Origin: Salipiger profundus
Lineage (GTDB): Bacteria > Pseudomonadota > Alphaproteobacteria > Rhodobacterales > Rhodobacteraceae
NCBI RefSeq assembly: GCF_001969385.1
Contig: NZ_CP014796.1
Coordinates: forward strand, 1,009,501 to 1,073,500
Length of the DNA stretch: 64,000 nt
Direction of reading: 5' to 3'
The notes beneath the pieces are model-generated. The model did not search any database, was not told the origin of the DNA, and was given only the letters and a program-made list of their open reading frames with translations. The position numbers and the translations under genes were made by a program. Position 1 is the stretch's first letter, and each line of letters starts with the position of its first letter. Shown here one piece after another: positions 9,249-20,093 of this stretch.

Positions 9249-9839
9249 CTACAGCGCCTCGACATGGGCCCAGAGGCGCTGGTCGGGGACGTGCAGCCGC
9301 AGGCAATCCCCGAGCGCGAGCCGCCCCGGGCGCTCGACGCTTGCCGTCACCCCGCGCCGCCCTTTCGCGGCAGGCTTGAAGCGCTTGCCGAAGCCTTCAC
9401 GGTCTGCCTCGATCTCGCGCCCCGGCAGCACGCAGGGGCGGTTTTCCATGTCCACGATCAGCGTAACCCCGTCCGGGCCCTGTAGCCGAGACGACGGCGG
9501 AATATGGGTGAAATCCGGCAGCCCCTCGACCACCACCGAGATGCCGAGCCATTCCGGTTCGAGCAGTTTCAGCCCCACACGTTCGGCGATGTCCGCCATT
9601 TCCTCGGCGGACATGATCGCGAGCTGTCGGCAGTTACGGATCTCGGTGCCGCGCGGATGCTGCGACAGCACCCGGCTGCACGAGGCGCGCGTCAGCCCGG
9701 CATGGCGTTCGCCCGACGGTCCCTCGAAGCCCAGTTCGAGCATCTTGGTCTCGACCGAGCGCAGGCCATCGCCCTCGGCGGGAACGCGGCCCAGCCAGGT
9801 GACCGTGGCAGAGAAATCGGTGGGCTTCAGCGCGGGCAT
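9249..9839 (-). CDS. MOSC domain protein
   Basis: A 196-aa protein built around a MOSC (molybdenum cofactor sulfurase C-terminal) beta-barrel, the family that includes YiiM and sulfur-carrier proteins. The N-terminal part (MPALKPTDF) leads into [14 protein letters not shown], whose single conserved Cys is the expected sulfur carrier; later come RNCRQLAIMSAEEM and the GRRGVTASVERPGRLALGD strand near the end. It probably transfers sulfur or handles the molybdenum cofactor; the target is unknown. The ATG at 9837-9839 has AAGGAGAT upstream. It is a single gene between fhs and tam. Confidence 0.85.
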   Translation of the reverse strand: MPALKPTDFSATVTWLGRVPAEGDGLRSVETKMLELGFEGPSGERHAGLTRASCSRVLSQHPRGTEIRNCRQLAIMSAEEMADIAERVGLKLLEPEWLGISVVVEGLPDFTHIPPSSRLQGPDGVTLIVDMENRPCVLPGREIEADREGFGKRFKPAAKGRRGVTASVERPGRLALGDCLRLHVPDQRLWAHVEAL

Positions 9840-9915
9840 TGGGGCATCTCCTTGCAACGGGGTCGAGCCTGACGAAAACCGGGGGCGCCTCAACCACGAC
9901 GCGACGTATTCACGA

Positions 9916-10706
9916 TTAATTCGCGGAGCCGGCCCCGACGGTGAGGATGAAGAACAGACGGCGGAACGGGAACAGCACCCGTCCGCTTTCAGAAGCCGGG
10001 TAGGCGCTGCCGATGACGGACTCATAGGCCCGCACCAGCCGGGCCTGCTCGGTCTCGTCGAGCGCGGCAAGCACCGGCCGGGCAAAGGTCGCCTCGGTGA
10101 AATGGCGAACGGGATGCCCGCTGCCCTCGGGATCGAGCTCCTGGTAGTATTCCGTCTCCCACAGCGAGACATGCCCCAAGCCGCGCAGCATCCGGTGATA
10201 CTCGGCCGGGAGCATGGCTTGCGGGAGCGTTTCCGGATCGACGCGGCCCGGGAACAGCTCTTCGGCCAGCGTCAGCCAGAGCCGGTGCGAGGGCGCGTTG
10301 TTCTGGTGCGGCACCTGCACCGCCAGCGTTCCGCCGGGCGCGAGATGACCGGCCAGCCGTGGGATCAGGCTGCCATGCCCACCCACCCAATGCAGCGCGG
10401 CGTTGGAGAAGATCAGCGCGGACGGCGTCTGTGGCGCCCATGTCGAGATGTCCGCGCGGTCGAGCCGGTCATAGCAACCGCCGGCGCGGGCCTTCTCGAG
10501 CATGGCGTCGCTCAGGTCGATGCCATGCAGCGGGCGCCCGAGTTGCCGCAGCGCCGGCCCGGCGGCACCGCTGCCGCAGCCAAGGTCGACCACATCGCCC
10601 GCCGGCAGCGGACCGATGCCACGCAGCAGGTCCATGGCGGGGCGCAAACGAAGACCCCGGAATCTGTGATAGAGTCCGGGGTCCCAATCGGCGTGTGCCT
10701 TTTGGC

Positions 10707-10710
<4 letters not shown>
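9916..10710 (-). CDS. tam: Trans-aconitate 2-methyltransferase
   Basis: This SAM-dependent methyltransferase esterifies trans-aconitate, a toxic by-product of the TCA cycle, in the cytoplasm. The 264-aa product has the Tam signature at its N-terminus ([17 protein letters not shown]), the SAM-binding motif [15 protein letters not shown], and [13 protein letters not shown], which in this family follows the SAM domain. E. coli Tam is 252 aa. Its ATG overlaps the ftsH stop by 4 bp (ATGA at 10707-10710), so it is translationally coupled to ftsH; this order is common in Rhodobacteraceae. Confidence 0.9.
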
Positions 10711-12623
<1,913 letters not shown>

Positions 12624-12698
12624 GGAATGCCTCCAAACATGCGTCGCGCGCCCCGGTCGGAGCGCGATGTGCCTAACATAAGGATCGGACGCTGCGGT

Positions 12699-14051
12699 TC
12701 AATGCGAAAGAAGGAAGTTCCGGAAATCCGGAGCGGCCCCGTTCGCCGGTCGCAGCGCGACGAAACAGGCCGGTCCGACCCCCATCGCGGGGCAGGCGAT
12801 CAGCTCTTCCCCGTCCCACACCGAGGGCAGGCTGCGGGCCGAGACGAAGGGCGGCGCCACGTCCGGCTTCACGGCAACCTGGCGCCAGCCGTCCTCGCCG
12901 AGCGCGCGGATGCAAAGTCCTTCCAGCGCGGCGTTTTCCAGCCGCCAGCGACCGTCCCAGACAGCGCGGGGCCCCATCTGGACAAGATGCCCGGCCACCG
13001 CGCTGTATTCGCGAAACACCCGGATCCGGGCGCGCTCGCAGCGCAACTCGCAGCCGTGCAGGGTTGTGCTACCACCCGAGAGCAGCCGGTCGAGCGCCGC
13101 CTCCAGCGCGTCGGCGCGCGGGCGGTAGTCCGCCGAGGCGACATACTGGAGCGCCGCCGCGAGCAGCCGCAGCTGGGTCTCACGCTCGACCGGGGCAAGG
13201 CCGTCACGGTCGATCACGATTTCGCCGGTCGGCACGCCGTTCACCTGCGGCTCGACGCCGATCCGCTCCCAGATGTCGGCGGCCCGGCGCGCCAGCGCCT
13301 CGCGGCTGCGCGCCATGCGCTGCGCGGTGTCGGCAAGGCAGTCCGCGCCCAGCCCCTGCGCGTCGAGATCCGCCAGCAGCCGCCGCATCCGCACCCGCTC
13401 GAAGCGGTCATCGTCGTTCGAGGGATCGTCGACCCAGCGGCCCTTGAGCACGGACAGGTAATGGCGCAACTCGGCGCGGCGCATCGACAGGCACGGGCGC
13501 AGCACCTCGTAGCCGCCGTCCCGTGGCGCGGTTGGAGGCGCGTCGCCGGTGATCTCGCCCGGAACGTCGACCTGCTGCGCGACGACCCGGCGTGGCGCCA
13601 TCGCCGCCAGCCCGTCGACGCCCGATCCCCGGCGCAGGCGCATGAGGAAGGTTTCGGCCACGTCGTCGCGGGTGTGCGCCATCAGCACGTGGCGAAGGCC
13701 GCCGCGCCAGCGGTCGATCAGCGCGAGTCGGGCGGCGCGCGCCTCGGCCATGACGTTGCCGGTGCCATCCCGGTGCCAGCGCAGCGTGGCATGTGGATGA
13801 CCGAGCTCCGCGCAGGTCTCGCGCACCAGCGCGGCTTCCTGCGCGGCCTCGGGGCGCAGCCCGTGATCGATGGTGACGACCCAGAGCCGCGTGCCCCAGA
13901 CATGCGCCCAGTTGTGCGCGAGCGTGAGCATGGCCATGCTGTCGCCGCCGCCCGAGACGGCGAGCGCGATGTCGGACGGGAAGTCCGGGCCGAGCAGGTC
14001 GCCCATCGCCCCGGCAAACCGCTGGTCGAGACTCTGCGCGCCGGGCGTCAC
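12699..14051 (-). CDS. tilS: tRNA(Ile)-lysidine synthetase TilS
   Basis: TilS joins lysine to C34 of the tRNA-Ile2 (CAU) anticodon, converting it to AUA-reading isoleucine tRNA; it is essential in most bacteria. The 450-aa product has the N-type PP-loop SGGGDS at residues 33-38, then VVTIDHGLR, HTRDDVAETFLMRL and GIDGL-like sequence typical of the family, and a degenerate C-terminal domain. I start it at the GTG complementary to 14049-14051, whose GTGA overlaps the cpoB stop by 4 bp. An ATG further upstream would intrude 46 codons into cpoB. The TilS-FtsH order is conserved in many bacteria. Confidence 0.94.
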   Translation of the reverse strand: MTPGAQSLDQRFAGAMGDLLGPDFPSDIALAVSGGGDSMAMLTLAHNWAHVWGTRLWVVTIDHGLRPEAAQEAALVRETCAELGHPHATLRWHRDGTGNVMAEARAARLALIDRWRGGLRHVLMAHTRDDVAETFLMRLRRGSGVDGLAAMAPRRVVAQQVDVPGEITGDAPPTAPRDGGYEVLRPCLSMRRAELRHYLSVLKGRWVDDPSNDDDRFERVRMRRLLADLDAQGLGADCLADTAQRMARSREALARRAADIWERIGVEPQVNGVPTGEIVIDRDGLAPVERETQLRLLAAALQYVASADYRPRADALEAALDRLLSGGSTTLHGCELRCERARIRVFREYSAVAGHLVQMGPRAVWDGRWRLENAALEGLCIRALGEDGWRQVAVKPDVAPPFVSARSLPSVWDGEELIACPAMGVGPACFVALRPANGAAPDFRNFLLSH

Positions 14052-14890
14052 TGGCAGCCGAGACGCTCGCTTTCCGCCTGCGCCTCGGACACGGCTGGGG
14101 TGCCGGGGTAGCGCGTCGACACCTCGCCGAGGGTGACGCAGGCCTCGTTGAGACTGCCCAGCTCGCCGAGCGCGGCGCCGAGCCGCCACAGCGCCTCGGG
14201 GGCGGCTTCGGCCTCGGGGTAGTTCGCGTAGGTGTCGAGGAAGCGGCGCGCCGCTTCGCGGATGTCGCCGATGGCGGTCAGCGCGCGGCCCTCGGCCAGC
14301 AGCGCCGCGGGTTCGAGCGGGCTGCCGGGGTAGCTCTGGCGGAAGGCCTCGAAACCGCTGGCGGCGGTCTCGTAATCGCCGCTGTCGAGCGCGTCACGCG
14401 CGTTCTGGAAGTCGGTCCTCTCGCCGATGGCAAGCTCTGCCCCACCCGCCGGCAGATCGCCCGACCCGCCGCCCGTGGCGGGCGCCGGCGACGGCGCCGG
14501 CGCGGCCGGGACACCGGCGGCCCCGCCCAGCAGCGGCGTGTCGCCGAGGCTGCCGATATCGCAACCGGGCTCGAGCTCGCAGAGCCGGAACTCGAGATCG
14601 CCGATCCGGTTGCTGCCGTCTTCGACCACGGTGTCGATCCGGTGCTGCAATTCCTCGCTGCGCGCCGTGAGGCGCTGCAGCTCGCTTTCGATGGCGTTGA
14701 CCCGGTCGAGCATGCTTCCGCTGACCTGCACATCGCTCGCGCCGGTGGTGTTCAGCTCCTGCTTGAGCCCCAGCAGCGACCCCTTCAGGATCGACAGATC
14801 CTGCCGGATGTCGGCGAGCGTTTCGGAATCCTGGGCCTCCGCGCCGGTGGCGGCGAGCCCGAGACAGAGTGCGAGGGCAACGAACCGCAT
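14048..14890 (-). CDS. cpoB: Tol-Pal system protein CpoB (YbgF)
   Basis: CpoB is a periplasmic protein that coordinates the Tol-Pal complex with septal peptidoglycan synthesis. The 280-aa product has a Sec signal peptide (residues 1-19, cleavage after AEA), a coiled-coil region from about 22 to 95 with heptad-like Leu spacing, a Pro/Ala/Gly-rich linker (about 115-145) and C-terminal tetratricopeptide repeats (about 155-270, DFQNARDALDSGDYETAA and related units). It follows pal by 4 bp and overlaps tilS by 4 bp. Position and domain order are those of tol-pal operons elsewhere. Confidence 0.94.
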   Translation of the reverse strand: MRFVALALCLGLAATGAEAQDSETLADIRQDLSILKGSLLGLKQELNTTGASDVQVSGSMLDRVNAIESELQRLTARSEELQHRIDTVVEDGSNRIGDLEFRLCELEPGCDIGSLGDTPLLGGAAGVPAAPAPSPAPATGGGSGDLPAGGAELAIGERTDFQNARDALDSGDYETAASGFEAFRQSYPGSPLEPAALLAEGRALTAIGDIREAARRFLDTYANYPEAEAAPEALWRLGAALGELGSLNEACVTLGEVSTRYPGTPAVSEAQAESERLGCQ

Positions 14891-14894
14891 GGGA

Positions 14895-15419
14895 TCAGAC
14901 CCCGGCGCCCATCGAGATGACCGTCACCGCGCGGCGGTTCTTGGCGTAGCAGGCCTCTTCCGAGCAGACCTCGACCGGGCGCTCCTTGCCGTAGCTGACG
15001 AAGCGCAGACGGTTCGACGCCACGCCCTTGGACACGAGGTATTCCATCGTCGCGTTGGCCCGGCGGGCGCCGAGCGCGATGTTGTATTCGCGCGTGCCCT
15101 GCTCGTCCGCGTGGCCCTCGATCACGGCGAGGTAGTCGCTGTTGGTCATCAGCCATTGCGCCTGCGCATCGAGCGTCGCCTGCGCCTCGGGGCTCAGCGT
15201 CGACTGGTCGACGGCGAAGAACACGCGGTCGCCGATGGTCTGGCTGAAGTAGGCCGGCGATTGCGGATCGTTGGCACTGCCCGGAACGACGCCGCCCGCG
15301 GCACCCGCGCCGGAGCCATAGGCGCCGGCATCGCTGCCGCTGCCGAAACGGTCGCCGCTGGTACAGGCCGAGAGGCCGAGGACGGCGGCAAGGATCATGG
15401 CCTTGGAAAGATATGTCAT
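14895..15419 (-). CDS. pal: Peptidoglycan-associated lipoprotein Pal
   Basis: Pal is an outer-membrane lipoprotein that binds peptidoglycan and TolB. The 174-aa product opens with a lipoprotein signal (MTYLSKAMILAAVLGLSAC, lipobox Cys at residue 19), then a Gly/Ala-rich linker and an OmpA-like peptidoglycan-binding domain (about 65-170, IEGHADEQGTREYNIALG and RRANATMEYLVSKG). I chose the ATG complementary to 15417-15419, which gives a complete signal peptide and has AGGA upstream. A more distal start would prepend ten polar residues before the signal. It is separated from tolB by 168 bp containing two AT-rich hairpins. Confidence 0.97.
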   Translation of the reverse strand: MTYLSKAMILAAVLGLSACTSGDRFGSGSDAGAYGSGAGAAGGVVPGSANDPQSPAYFSQTIGDRVFFAVDQSTLSPEAQATLDAQAQWLMTNSDYLAVIEGHADEQGTREYNIALGARRANATMEYLVSKGVASNRLRFVSYGKERPVEVCSEEACYAKNRRAVTVISMGAGV

Positions 15420-15491
15420 GGAACTGTCCTGCTCGTTTGTTGCCTGCAAATTACCACAGGCGGTTTGGCTTTGGAACGTAAGGCACGGACG

Positions 15492-15563
15492 AAGATTTTT
15501 CGTCCGAAAAATCTTGGGCCGGGCCGGGGGCTGGCGGGAAAAATCTTCCGGAGAAGATTTTTC
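15492..15563. repeat. Two tandem AT-rich hairpins between tolB and pal
   Basis: The first hairpin is AAGATTTTTCG-TC-CGAAAAATCTT (15492-15515, perfect 11-bp arms). The second is GAAAAATCTTC-CGGA-GAAGATTTTTC (15538-15563, perfect 11-bp arms, 4-nt loop). The arm sequence is the same in both, so the unit GAAGATTTTTC occurs four times in 72 bp in alternating orientation, between GC-rich GGGCCGGGCC flanks. They sit in the 168-bp gap after the tolB stop. They could terminate or attenuate tolB transcription, or be a mobile palindromic repeat. Confidence 0.85.
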
Positions 15564-15587
15564 GGCCCCGGGCCCGGATTCAGGGCA

Positions 15588-16916
15588 TTACTGCAACGGG
15601 CCCCAGGACGGGTCCGAGGCGCCATCGGGCGTGCGCACCCGGGTCAGCTTCCGACCGGCCACGTCCACGGTGTAGAGCGACGACGTGCCCTGCGCGCCCT
15701 GCGTCTCGCGCGAAAACATGATGACCCGGCCGTTCGGCGCCCAGGTCGGCCCCTCGTCGAGCCGCGAGGCGGTCAGCAGGCGCTCTTCGCTGCCGTCGGT
15801 GCGCATCACGCCGATGTGGAAGCGGCCCTGGTTCTGCTTGGTAAAGGCGATGAGGTCACCGCGCGGCGACCAGACCGGGGTGCCGTAGCGGCCCTGTCCG
15901 AAGCTGATCCGGGTCGCCTCGCCGCCGGTGGCGGGCATCACGTAGAGCTGCTGCGTGCCCGACCGGTCGCTCTCGAAGACGATCCGGCTGCCGTCGGGCG
16001 AAAAGCTCGGCGCGGTCTCGATCGCCGGGGTGAAGGTCAGCTGCGTCGTCGACCCGCTGGCGATGTCCATCTGGTAGATGTCGGTGTTCGACCCCGAGGT
16101 GACCGAGTAGACGACCTTGCTGCCGTCGGGCGAGAAGCGCGGCGCGAAGCTCATCACGCCCGAGCCGGACTGCAGGATGCGGCTTTGCACCGAGCCCACG
16201 TTAAGCACGTGCACCCGCGGCTCGCCGGTCTCGTAGCTGGTGTAGAGCACCCGGTCGCCGTTGGGCGAGAAGCGCGGCGCCAGCACGATCGAGCGCGAGT
16301 CGGTCAGGTACTGCACGTTCGCCCCGTCGTAATCCATGATCGCCAGCCGCTTGGCGCGCTGGTCCTTGGGGCCGCTTTCCGAGACGAAGACGACGCGGCT
16401 GTCGAAATAGCCGCTCTCGCCGGTCAGCCGCGAGTAGACCTGGTCGGCGACCTTGTGCGACAGCCGCCGCCATCCGTCCTCGGTCGCGGCGAACTGCATG
16501 CCCTGCCCCAGCTCGGTGCCGGCGAACACGTCGTAGACGCGGAACTTGACGCTGACGCGGCCATTCTCCTCGGACACGGCACCGGTGATCAGCACCAGCG
16601 CGTTGATCGCCTTCCAGTCGGCGAACTGCACCGGGCTCTGGAACGAGGTGATCTGGCTGATGTGCGCCTCCTGCGGGATCTCGCGGAAGAGCCCCGTCCC
16701 GGTGAGGTCGTCGGCGATGACCCGGGTGATCTGCTGGGCGTATTGCTGCGCCCCCGGGGTCTCGGCCACGAACTGCGGCACGGCATAGGCCATGGGCTCG
16801 ATCGTGCCCTCGGTGATCTCGATCCTCAGCGGGCCGTCCTGCGCCCGTGCGCCCGTCGGCATCCCCGCCAGCACCATCGCGATCAGCGCGAGGCACATCG
16901 CCACGACATGTCTCAT
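15588..16916 (-). CDS. tolB: Tol-Pal system beta-propeller protein TolB
   Basis: TolB is a periplasmic protein that links TolA to Pal. The 442-aa product has a Sec signal peptide (about 1-25, ending near GARA-QDG), an N-terminal alpha/beta domain (about 30-165), and a C-terminal six-bladed propeller. The propeller is shown by repeated units such as [45 protein letters not shown] and [13 protein letters not shown]. The ATG complementary to 16914-16916 has AAGGAGAG upstream; a more distal start would put 59 residues before the signal. It lies between tolA (125 bp upstream) and pal. Confidence 0.97.
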   Translation of the reverse strand: MRHVVAMCLALIAMVLAGMPTGARAQDGPLRIEITEGTIEPMAYAVPQFVAETPGAQQYAQQITRVIADDLTGTGLFREIPQEAHISQITSFQSPVQFADWKAINALVLITGAVSEENGRVSVKFRVYDVFAGTELGQGMQFAATEDGWRRLSHKVADQVYSRLTGESGYFDSRVVFVSESGPKDQRAKRLAIMDYDGANVQYLTDSRSIVLAPRFSPNGDRVLYTSYETGEPRVHVLNVGSVQSRILQSGSGVMSFAPRFSPDGSKVVYSVTSGSNTDIYQMDIASGSTTQLTFTPAIETAPSFSPDGSRIVFESDRSGTQQLYVMPATGGEATRISFGQGRYGTPVWSPRGDLIAFTKQNQGRFHIGVMRTDGSEERLLTASRLDEGPTWAPNGRVIMFSRETQGAQGTSSLYTVDVAGRKLTRVRTPDGASDPSWGPLQ

Positions 16917-17041
16917 GAAACGTCTCTCCTTTCCGAACCGGCCCACGCGGCCGCGCCCGACGGTGTGAGGATAGAGCCCCTGCGTGTCACGGGCACAACC
17001 TCTGATAGGGAAAAATCTGCGGGTCTCCGCCACTGCCGGTC

Positions 17042-18247
17042 TCATCGCAGCCTCATCTCGTCGGGATTGAAGGTCATCTCGATCTGTTTCCACTGCTGGT
17101 ATTTCTCCTGCGGCAGGTCGTAACCCTCGGAGCCCTGGCAGCGCAGGATGGCGCGGCGGGCCGCCTGGAAGGCGGTCTCCACCGCCGCCCCGCTGCCGCC
17201 CCGCGAGCCGGTCATCCGCAGGCTCGAGGCCACGACGCTGCCGTCGGGCTGCATGTCCATCGACACGGTGACGGTCACGCTGGCGGCCTCGCTGCCGACG
17301 TCGACCAGCCAGCAGCGCTGCACCGCGAGCCGCAGCCCTTCCTGTTCGCCACGGGTGAGCGGCGGACCACTGGGCGCATCCGAGGGGGCGGGGCTGCCGC
17401 CGCCGCCACCGGCCAGCGCCTCGGCGATGGCGTCTGCGACGGCATCGGAGGTATCGCTCTCGGAAGAGGCGGTCGCAGCCGGTTCGGGGTCCTCGGCAGG
17501 TGCCGGGGCCGGGGTTTCCGGCTCGGGCGCGGCTTCGGGCTCGGGCGCGGCGGCAAGATCGCGCGGACGCGGACGCGGGCGCACCGAGGCCGGCGGCGCC
17601 GAGGCGGGCTCTTCGGCCTCGGTCACGATCTCGGTCGTGGTTTCCTCGGGGGCCGTGGCCTCCTGCTCTTCCTCGACGACATCCGGGCTCTCGGCGCTGT
17701 CGCTGGCGGCCTGCTGGCGTTCCTCGGCCTCTGCCACGTCCGGCTCGGAGGGCGCGACAGGGTCGGGTGCCACGCGGGGCGCGGGGCGCGGCTGCGGGCG
17801 CGGCGCCTCGTTCGGGGCAAGCACCTGCGGCACCTCTTCCGCCGCCGGGGGCAGCGGGTCGGGCACGGGTTCAGGCTCCGGCGCCGGGGTCGGCGCGGGT
17901 TCGGGCGCTGGCTCAGGTTCGGGCTGCGGTTCGGGAGCCGGCTCCGCCGCGGGCGGCTCCGGTGCCGGCTGCGGCTCGGGCGCAGGTTGTGGTTCGGGCG
18001 CGGGGGCCGGCTCGGGTGCCGGTTCCGGGGCAGGCTCGGGCTCGGGCGCGGCGACGGGCGCCTCGACCTCCTCGGTCACCTCCGGAGCCTGCGCCGCGCG
18101 GGTCATCGCGGCGAATTCCTCCTCGGAGACGACCGACACGTCGGCCACCTCGAACTCCGGCGGGTCCGGTCGGAAGACGTTTCCGATCATCAGCCACAGG
18201 ATCACCAGGGCGTGCACCCCGGCGGATATGAGGATGCTTCTGCGCAA
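17042..18247 (-). CDS. tolA: TolA-like energy transducer with Glu/Pro-rich stalk
   Basis: This is the inner-membrane protein that carries TolQR proton-motive-force energy to TolB and Pal. The 401-aa product has one N-terminal transmembrane helix (about 5-24, [19 protein letters not shown]). A very Pro/Glu/Ala-rich stalk follows (about 62-140, runs of EPAPEP and APEPQP) and then an acidic linker to about 270. The C-terminal globular TonB/TolA-like domain (about 295-400) contains QRCWLVDVG and PDGSVV. The annotated start is TTG (complement of 18245-18247) with GAGGGG upstream; this is the only start that opens the helix properly. It lies 12 bp after tolR. It resembles TonB more than the Ala/Lys-rich TolA of E. 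coli, but the operon supports TolA. Confidence 0.9.
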   Translation of the reverse strand: MRRSILISAGVHALVILWLMIGNVFRPDPPEFEVADVSVVSEEEFAAMTRAAQAPEVTEEVEAPVAAPEPEPAPEPAPEPAPAPEPQPAPEPQPAPEPPAAEPAPEPQPEPEPAPEPAPTPAPEPEPVPDPLPPAAEEVPQVLAPNEAPRPQPRPAPRVAPDPVAPSEPDVAEAEERQQAASDSAESPDVVEEEQEATAPEETTTEIVTEAEEPASAPPASVRPRPRPRDLAAAPEPEAAPEPETPAPAPAEDPEPAATASSESDTSDAVADAIAEALAGGGGGSPAPSDAPSGPPLTRGEQEGLRLAVQRCWLVDVGSEAASVTVTVSMDMQPDGSVVASSLRMTGSRGGSGAAVETAFQAARRAILRCQGSEGYDLPQEKYQQWKQIEMTFNPDEMRLR

Positions 18248-18259
18248 CGCGTGGCCCCC

Positions 18260-18730
18260 TCAGCCGCCGTCCGCGCCGTCGTCCATCGCCGGGCCGCCGC
18301 TGTCGGTGACAAGCCCGATCGAGGAGAAGCCGCCGCGATTGAGCGCGCCCATGACCTGCGCCACCATCTGGTAGGGCACGGCCCCGTCGGCGCGCAGGAA
18401 GATGCGGTCGTCGGCCCGTTCGACGGCGATGGCGCGAAGCCGGTTGACCAGCTGGTCCATCGGCACCTCGGTGGTCTGGATCGTCACCGTGCCGTCGGCG
18501 GTGATGGTGACGGCCAGCGGCTCCTCGGCCTCGGAGGGCAGCGCGCTCGCGGCGGTCTTGGGCAGCTCCACCGGCACGCCCACCGTCAGCAGCGGCGCGG
18601 CGACCATGAAGATGATGAGCAGCACCAGCATCACGTCGACCATCGGGGTGACGTTGATGTCGGCCATGGGCTGCGACCGGCCCCCGCTGCGGCGGCGTCT
18701 GCGGCTGCCGCCGCCTCCGCCCGATTTCAT
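18260..18730 (-). CDS. tolR: ExbD/TolR-family protein TolR
   Basis: TolR is the inner-membrane partner of TolQ in the proton channel that powers TolA. The 156-aa product has a Gly/Arg-rich cytoplasmic N-terminus, then the ExbD/TolR signature ADINVTPMVDVMLVLLIIFM, whose Asp in the single transmembrane helix is essential for proton flow. The periplasmic alpha/beta domain ends near residue 150. GGAGG precedes the ATG at 18728-18730; an ATG five codons upstream, 3 nt after the tolQ stop, is the alternative. It is in the tolQ-tolR-tolA run. Confidence 0.95.
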   Translation of the reverse strand: MKSGGGGGSRRRRRSGGRSQPMADINVTPMVDVMLVLLIIFMVAAPLLTVGVPVELPKTAASALPSEAEEPLAVTITADGTVTIQTTEVPMDQLVNRLRAIAVERADDRIFLRADGAVPYQMVAQVMGALNRGGFSSIGLVTDSGGPAMDDGADGG

Positions 18731-18748
18731 CACACCTCCGCCCATGGC

Positions 18749-19444
18749 TCAGGAATCCAGCTGGCGCGAGAGGATGGTCGAGAATTCGTCGGCGAAGGCC
18801 TCGTAGCCCGAGATGATGCGGTCGGCGTCGGCGGACAGCTTGTTGTAGAAGATCACCGCCGGGATCGCCGCGACCAGACCCAGCGCCGTGGCAAACAGCG
18901 CCTCGGCGATGCCGGGCGCCACGACCACCAGCGAGGTGTCCTGCTGCGAGGCGATCTCGATGAAAGCGTGCATGATGCCCCAGACCGTGCCGAAGAGGCC
19001 GACGAAGGGCGCGGTCGAGCCTACGGTCGCCAGCACCGGGAGGCCGCGCTGCAGGTCTTCGCTTTCCTTCTGGATCGCCACGTCCATCGAGCGGTCGATG
19101 CGGGCGTGGGCACCGGCGATGAGGCCACCGTCATCGCGGTGCGAGCGGCGCCACTCGGTCATGCCGGCGGCGAAGATGCGTTGCGCCCGGCCCTTCGGCT
19201 CGGGGCCCATCTGGTCGAAGAGCTCGTCGAGCGGCTCGCCCGACCAGAAGGCCCGGTCGAAGCGCGCGGCCTCGCGGCGGGCGCGGCGATAGCTCACCAC
19301 CTTCTCGAAGATGATCCCCCAGCCCCAGATTGATGCCAGGACCAGCAGCAGCATCACCAGTTTCACGGTCAGCGTCGCGCGTGCGAACAGCCCCCACATG
19401 GAGAAGTCGATCTCCTGCGCGAGCGCAAGGGTTTGTGGATCCAT
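18749..19444 (-). CDS. tolQ: MotA/TolQ/ExbB proton channel protein TolQ
   Basis: TolQ is a polytopic inner-membrane protein that forms the Tol proton channel with TolR. The 231-aa product has a first transmembrane helix at about 24-45 (TLTVKLVMLLLVLASIWGWG) and two more near residues 135-160 and 170-195. The family segment LATVGSTAPFVGLFGTVWG lies between, as in ExbB/MotA proteins. It is the second gene of the cluster after ybgC, 146 bp upstream. The ribosome site AGGAAGAG is present. Confidence 0.97.
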   Translation of the reverse strand: MDPQTLALAQEIDFSMWGLFARATLTVKLVMLLLVLASIWGWGIIFEKVVSYRRARREAARFDRAFWSGEPLDELFDQMGPEPKGRAQRIFAAGMTEWRRSHRDDGGLIAGAHARIDRSMDVAIQKESEDLQRGLPVLATVGSTAPFVGLFGTVWGIMHAFIEIASQQDTSLVVVAPGIAEALFATALGLVAAIPAVIFYNKLSADADRIISGYEAFADEFSTILSRQLDS

Positions 19445-19590
19445 TAGCCTGCTCTTCCTCTCGGGCCTCTGTGCTCGAGGCTCTCGTTAGCCAAGATTCT
19501 AGCGGATTTGCAGTGAAAACGCCAACACATTGGCGTCATCGCCGCCCGCAGCCGCCGCTATGGCGACCTTCCGCCTACGTGGCGCAGGCT

Positions 19591-19980
19591 TCAGTGCACG
19601 CGGCGGCGCAGCTGTTCGGGCAGCCGCACCGGCTGACCGTCGAGCGTGACCGAAACGAGCACCACGTCGGCAGAGAACACCACCTCGCCGGCGCGCCGGA
19701 CCTCCTGGTGGAGGGTGAGGCGCACGCCGCTCACCGCCTGCACGCGGGTTGTCACGGTCAGTTCGTCGTCGAACCGGGCGGAGGCGCGGAAGTCGGCCTC
19801 GATCCGGCGGATGACGAAGACCACGCCCTCGTTGTCGCGCAGCGCGTTCTGGTCGATGCCCATGCCGCGCACCCAGTCGGAGCGGGCGCGTTCGATGAAT
19901 TTCAGGTAGTTGGCGTGGTAGACGATGCCCGCCATGTCGGTGTCTTCGTAATACACCCGCACCCGGAATTCGTGCAGCAT
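19591..19980 (-). CDS. ybgC: Acyl-CoA thioesterase YbgC (Tol-Pal-associated)
   Basis: YbgC is a hotdog-fold thioesterase that is almost always first in tol-pal operons; it acts on acyl-CoA or acyl-ACP at the membrane. The 129-aa product has the family signature VYYEDTDMAGIVYHANYLKFIERARSD in residues 9-35, including the catalytic Asp and the His-Ala-Asn-Tyr segment. It ends LDGQPVRLPEQLRRRV. The start MLHEFRVRV (complement of 19978-19980) gives the usual N-terminus; a more upstream codon would add Arg-rich sequence. It lies 146 bp before tolQ. Confidence 0.93.
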   Translation of the reverse strand: MLHEFRVRVYYEDTDMAGIVYHANYLKFIERARSDWVRGMGIDQNALRDNEGVVFVIRRIEADFRASARFDDELTVTTRVQAVSGVRLTLHQEVRRAGEVVFSADVVLVSVTLDGQPVRLPEQLRRRVH

Positions 19981-20093
19981 GTGCCTGCCCCTGCTTGCCG
20001 TTCGCCGCGACCCTAGGGGCCCGCGCCACGGGGCGCAAGCGCCGCACCCTGCGCCGCTTTCCAAGGATCGGAAATGCGCCTAACACCAGACGC

